Of a DNA stretch of 17,935 nucleotides, positions 15,713 to 17,935 are shown piece by piece. Source of the stretch: Planctomycetota bacterium (GTDB lineage Bacteria > Planctomycetota > Phycisphaerae > UBA1845); the NCBI GenBank assembly GCA_022561255.1, contig JADFRO010000016.1:1-17935 (forward strand), given 5' to 3'. Position 1 is the stretch's first letter. The number at the start of each line of letters is the position of its first letter. The position numbers were made by a program, and so were the translations under genes. Under the pieces are notes generated by a model that did not search any database, had not been told where the DNA came from, and saw only the letters and a list, made by a program, of their open reading frames with translations.

Positions 15713-16840
15713 ATGAACCGCCGAGCAAACGACATCACAACAAACATACGTCGCCTGGCGCTAATGGCGTTGGGCTTTGCGCTCGTGTTCGTGATCGGCG
15801 ATCAGGTTCTCGGACGCGTCGCATGGACCGACATTTACGGCACACGCAACGGATCGCTCTGGAAGTGGGACTTGTTCAACCGCTGCGATCGGACGCCGGA
15901 TGTGGTGTTCATCGGCACGTCACAAACCCTTTTCGCCGTCAGCCCCGCCGTCATCGATTCGGCGGCGGCTCGACTCACCGGCCGCGACGTCACGAGCCTC
16001 AACATGTCGTCCGCTGGCGCGAGCGCCCTGACGCAGTACCTTCTCACCCGGCGTATCGTCGAAAGCGGAAAGCTCCCGCGCATAGTCTACCTGGAAATCG
16101 CCCCCGGCAGTGTGGACGTTTCGCTCGTGGATTGGTTGGCCAGCGGTCTGCGGGCGTTGGGCGAGGCGCGGGATCTACCGCTCGCCGCCTCCGTAGGAGG
16201 TGCTCTTTTCTGGGAGACGCTGCGAACGTGCGCACTGCGAAGCTACCATCGCTGGGATGACGTTCGACTCATGGTGGGACGATTGGCCATCGGTGCGCCC
16301 GTCAACCCTAACACGAAGTACCAGCGTAGTCCCAAGGGATGGGCCCGGCGGATGGGTCAAATCAAGACGACACGCGACGTAACCAACGCGGGCGATTACG
16401 ATCCATCGGGGGTGCGGTATGCGGGATTGCAGGCGAACAGCGTCAACACGCTCGCCCTGCGTCGAACGATCGATTTGCTTGAAGCGGCCGGCGTAGAGGT
16501 ACGCCTGCTGGAGATTCCGGTCGCCTCCATTGCGGCACCTTGGGACCGTCCTGCGGGCAACGCACCCTATCAGGCGGTGATCCAAGAGGTAACAGCCGGA
16601 CGCTGCAACCCGATCGTTCGACCGCCGCCGGACCTGGTCGACGACGAAGACTTCTTCGATCCCGCGCACATGAACGGTTCCGGAGCGGAGAAGTTCTCGC
16701 AGTGGCTTTCGCAAGACGTGGCGCATGCGTTGCGACGGATCAGTCTAAGACGCGACGACCCAGCCCAGCGCCTTAAGAAGCTGGAAGATTCCCAGGCCGG
16801 CGGTGACGAGGACGACCGCCCCGCCGAGGACGTTGGCTAG
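15713..16840 (+). CDS. SGNH-hydrolase-like membrane-anchored protein, partner of the MBOAT acyltransferase
   Basis: 375 residues. One N-terminal membrane helix (about 14-33) places the remainder outside the cytoplasm. VVFIGTSQTLFAVSP carries a GDS-like nucleophile block (Ser70), and FFDPAHMNGSGAEKF has the Asp316-x-x-His319 pair of SGNH/GDSL enzymes. This matches AlgJ/AlgX- or DUF1574-like proteins, which transfer or remove acetyl groups on surface glycans. It is tightly coupled to the MBOAT gene (10-base spacing, strong ribosome-binding site), so joint function is likely. The last 31 residues, RDDPAQRLKKLEDSQAGG onwards, are charged and lie beyond the catalytic His. They are encoded antisense to the end of the transporter gene and look like an extension caused by a lost stop. 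Hydrolase versus transferase activity is not decided. Confidence 0.82.
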   Translation: MNRRANDITTNIRRLALMALGFALVFVIGDQVLGRVAWTDIYGTRNGSLWKWDLFNRCDRTPDVVFIGTSQTLFAVSPAVIDSAAARLTGRDVTSLNMSSAGASALTQYLLTRRIVESGKLPRIVYLEIAPGSVDVSLVDWLASGLRALGEARDLPLAASVGGALFWETLRTCALRSYHRWDDVRLMVGRLAIGAPVNPNTKYQRSPKGWARRMGQIKTTRDVTNAGDYDPSGVRYAGLQANSVNTLALRRTIDLLEAAGVEVRLLEIPVASIAAPWDRPAGNAPYQAVIQEVTAGRCNPIVRPPPDLVDDEDFFDPAHMNGSGAEKFSQWLSQDVAHALRRISLRRDDPAQRLKKLEDSQAGGDEDDRPAEDVG

Positions 16841-17935
16841 CACACCGTTGGCATAGCCTCGCATCAACACCTTTCGATTCACGACGAAAATAAGAAACAC
16901 CGCGATGATCGGAAGCAGCACGCCGTTGGCTGCCTGCGCGAAAAGAATCGCTTGGATCGGCTTATCACCGACGAACGCGAGCACCGTTCCGATCAGTACG
17001 ATCGCCATCCACACGCTGCGGAACCGCCGGGAACGACGGTCACGGTCCCAACCCAGCACACCGGCCGTCGCATAGGCTGCGGCGAGCGGAGCCGTTACGG
17101 CACTGGTTACGCCCGCAGCGACGAGGCCCGCCGCGAACAACGGTCGCGCCGTCGTTCCAAAGAGGGGGCCGAGCTGGTCGGCCATCGCACCCACGGACTC
17201 GATGTCGCTTCCCTTCTCAAACAGCGTCGCCGCCGTCGCCAGAATGGCGGCGGTGACGGCCCCGCCGATCGCTATGGAAAATCCCGTGTCCCAACGAACC
17301 GCCCGAAGCGTGGCCTGCGGATCGTCGACGGCCTCCCACTTCGCTCGCACCGCGCTGGCGTGCAGAAACAAATTGTAGGGAACCACGGTCGTTCCGATCA
17401 GAGCGACGATCGTAAACAGAGATCCCGTGGGGAATCGAGGCGTGACCAAGCCGCGGGCAAGTTCCGTGACGTCTGGCCGAACGATCACGGCCGTCGTGAC
17501 GAACGCGGCGCTCATCAACGCGACGAGCACGATCAGGCCCCGTTCCAGCCGTCGGTAGCTTCCCAACGACAGCAGCGTCATCGCGGCCGCACCGACGAGC
17601 AGCGACCAAACACGCCGATCGACACTCGTCACGGATTCCAGCGCCATGGCAGCGCCGGCGATGTTGCCCATCTCGTACGCGGCGTTGCCGAATGCGATGG
17701 CGATCACAACAACGGCAACGGCGATAAGGCGGAGGGTCCGGTTGGTCAGCGACGCTCGCAGCGCTTCGCCCAGTTCCATCCGCGCAACGGCGCCGACCCG
17801 GGCAGCCATCTCCTGCAAAATGATCGTCGCCAGCGTTGAAAAAAGTACGGCCCAAAGAAGTGCGAACCCGAAACGCGCCCCGGCGATGCTCGCAGTCGTT
17901 ACGGTCCCGGGGCCGATGAACGCCCCGATGCCGGC
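16745..17935 (-). CDS. Nramp-related divalent-metal transporter family protein, 5' end outside window
   Basis: 397 residues are visible; the frame stays open to the right edge, so the TTG at 17818 is not the real start. The edge residues AGIGAFIGPGTVTTASIAG followed by FGFALLWAVLF are the first transport helix of an LeuT-fold Nramp protein. The visible part has about ten helices. Canonical Nramp proteins have DPGN in helix 1 and MPH in helix 6 for metal binding. Here the aligned stretches read GPGTVT and VPYNLFLHASAV, so the Asp, Asn and Met ligands are missing. It thus belongs to an Nramp-related branch whose substrate should not be assumed to be Mn or Fe. Its 3' end overlaps the SGNH-like gene by 96 bases. 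Confidence 0.87.
   Translation of the reverse strand, partial: AGIGAFIGPGTVTTASIAGARFGFALLWAVLFSTLATIILQEMAARVGAVARMELGEALRASLTNRTLRLIAVAVVVIAIAFGNAAYEMGNIAGAAMALESVTSVDRRVWSLLVGAAAMTLLSLGSYRRLERGLIVLVALMSAAFVTTAVIVRPDVTELARGLVTPRFPTGSLFTIVALIGTTVVPYNLFLHASAVRAKWEAVDDPQATLRAVRWDTGFSIAIGGAVTAAILATAATLFEKGSDIESVGAMADQLGPLFGTTARPLFAAGLVAAGVTSAVTAPLAAAYATAGVLGWDRDRRSRRFRSVWMAIVLIGTVLAFVGDKPIQAILFAQAANGVLLPIIAVFLIFVVNRKVLMRGYANGVLANVLGGAVVLVTAGLGIFQLLKALGWVVAS

Noticed and set aside
16952..17839. Plus-strand open frame of 295 codons opposite the Nramp-like gene
   Set aside because: Arg/Gly/His/Asp-rich antisense shadow of a hydrophobic transporter gene, with no domain.
1..17935. CRISPR arrays, tRNA or rRNA genes, insertion sequences, phage genes
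   Set aside because: No spaced direct-repeat array, cloverleaf, rRNA sequence, transposase or terminal inverted repeats seen on either strand.

Overview
The window is dense, GC-rich bacterial chromosome. Many starts are GTG or TTG and Shine-Dalgarno signals are often weak. The gene content fits a planctomycete or related PVC-group bacterium, Phycisphaerae-like by impression: a small lipoprotein with a conserved-looking tail, an AlgI-type acyltransferase pair, and a CdsA with a non-standard signature. That placement is an inference from style and content, because no rRNA or other marker gene is present. No tRNA, IS element, CRISPR array or prophage gene was seen.

Layout: (1) 1-1805, minus strand: prpB followed by prpC (cut by the left edge), two enzymes of the 2-methylcitrate cycle for propionyl-CoA. 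(2) 1924-2589, minus: a lone membrane phosphoglycosyl transferase that starts glycan assembly on a lipid carrier. (3) 2852-9325, plus: cdsA, phoH, a possible 53-residue leader ORF, a PgpH-type HD phosphodiesterase, ybeY and a CorC/HlyC-type CBS protein. This combines the Firmicutes phoH-pgpH-ybeY order with the proteobacterial phoH-ybeY-corC order. It joins phospholipid precursor synthesis, rRNA processing, probable c-di-AMP turnover and ion homeostasis. (4) 9527-11281, minus: a CPA2 cation/proton antiporter with two C-terminal CBS domains, convergent with corC. (5) 11658-12532, minus: a small lipoprotein and a YkgJ-type cysteine-cluster protein. (6) 12804-16840, plus: a C-terminal processing protease, then an AlgI-like MBOAT acyltransferase and an SGNH-like partner, probably a surface-glycan O-acylation pair. 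(7) 16745-17935, minus: an Nramp-related transporter cut by the right edge and overlapping the SGNH gene tail to tail.

Most genes belong to well-known families, and I did not find a clearly new multi-gene system. The points most worth checking are: the leader ORF that is in frame with pgpH and separated from it by a single stop codon; the 96-base convergent overlap; the Nramp relative lacking the canonical metal-site motifs; a hairpin covering the prpC ribosome-binding site; and a repeated octamer in the divergent ykgJ/protease spacer.
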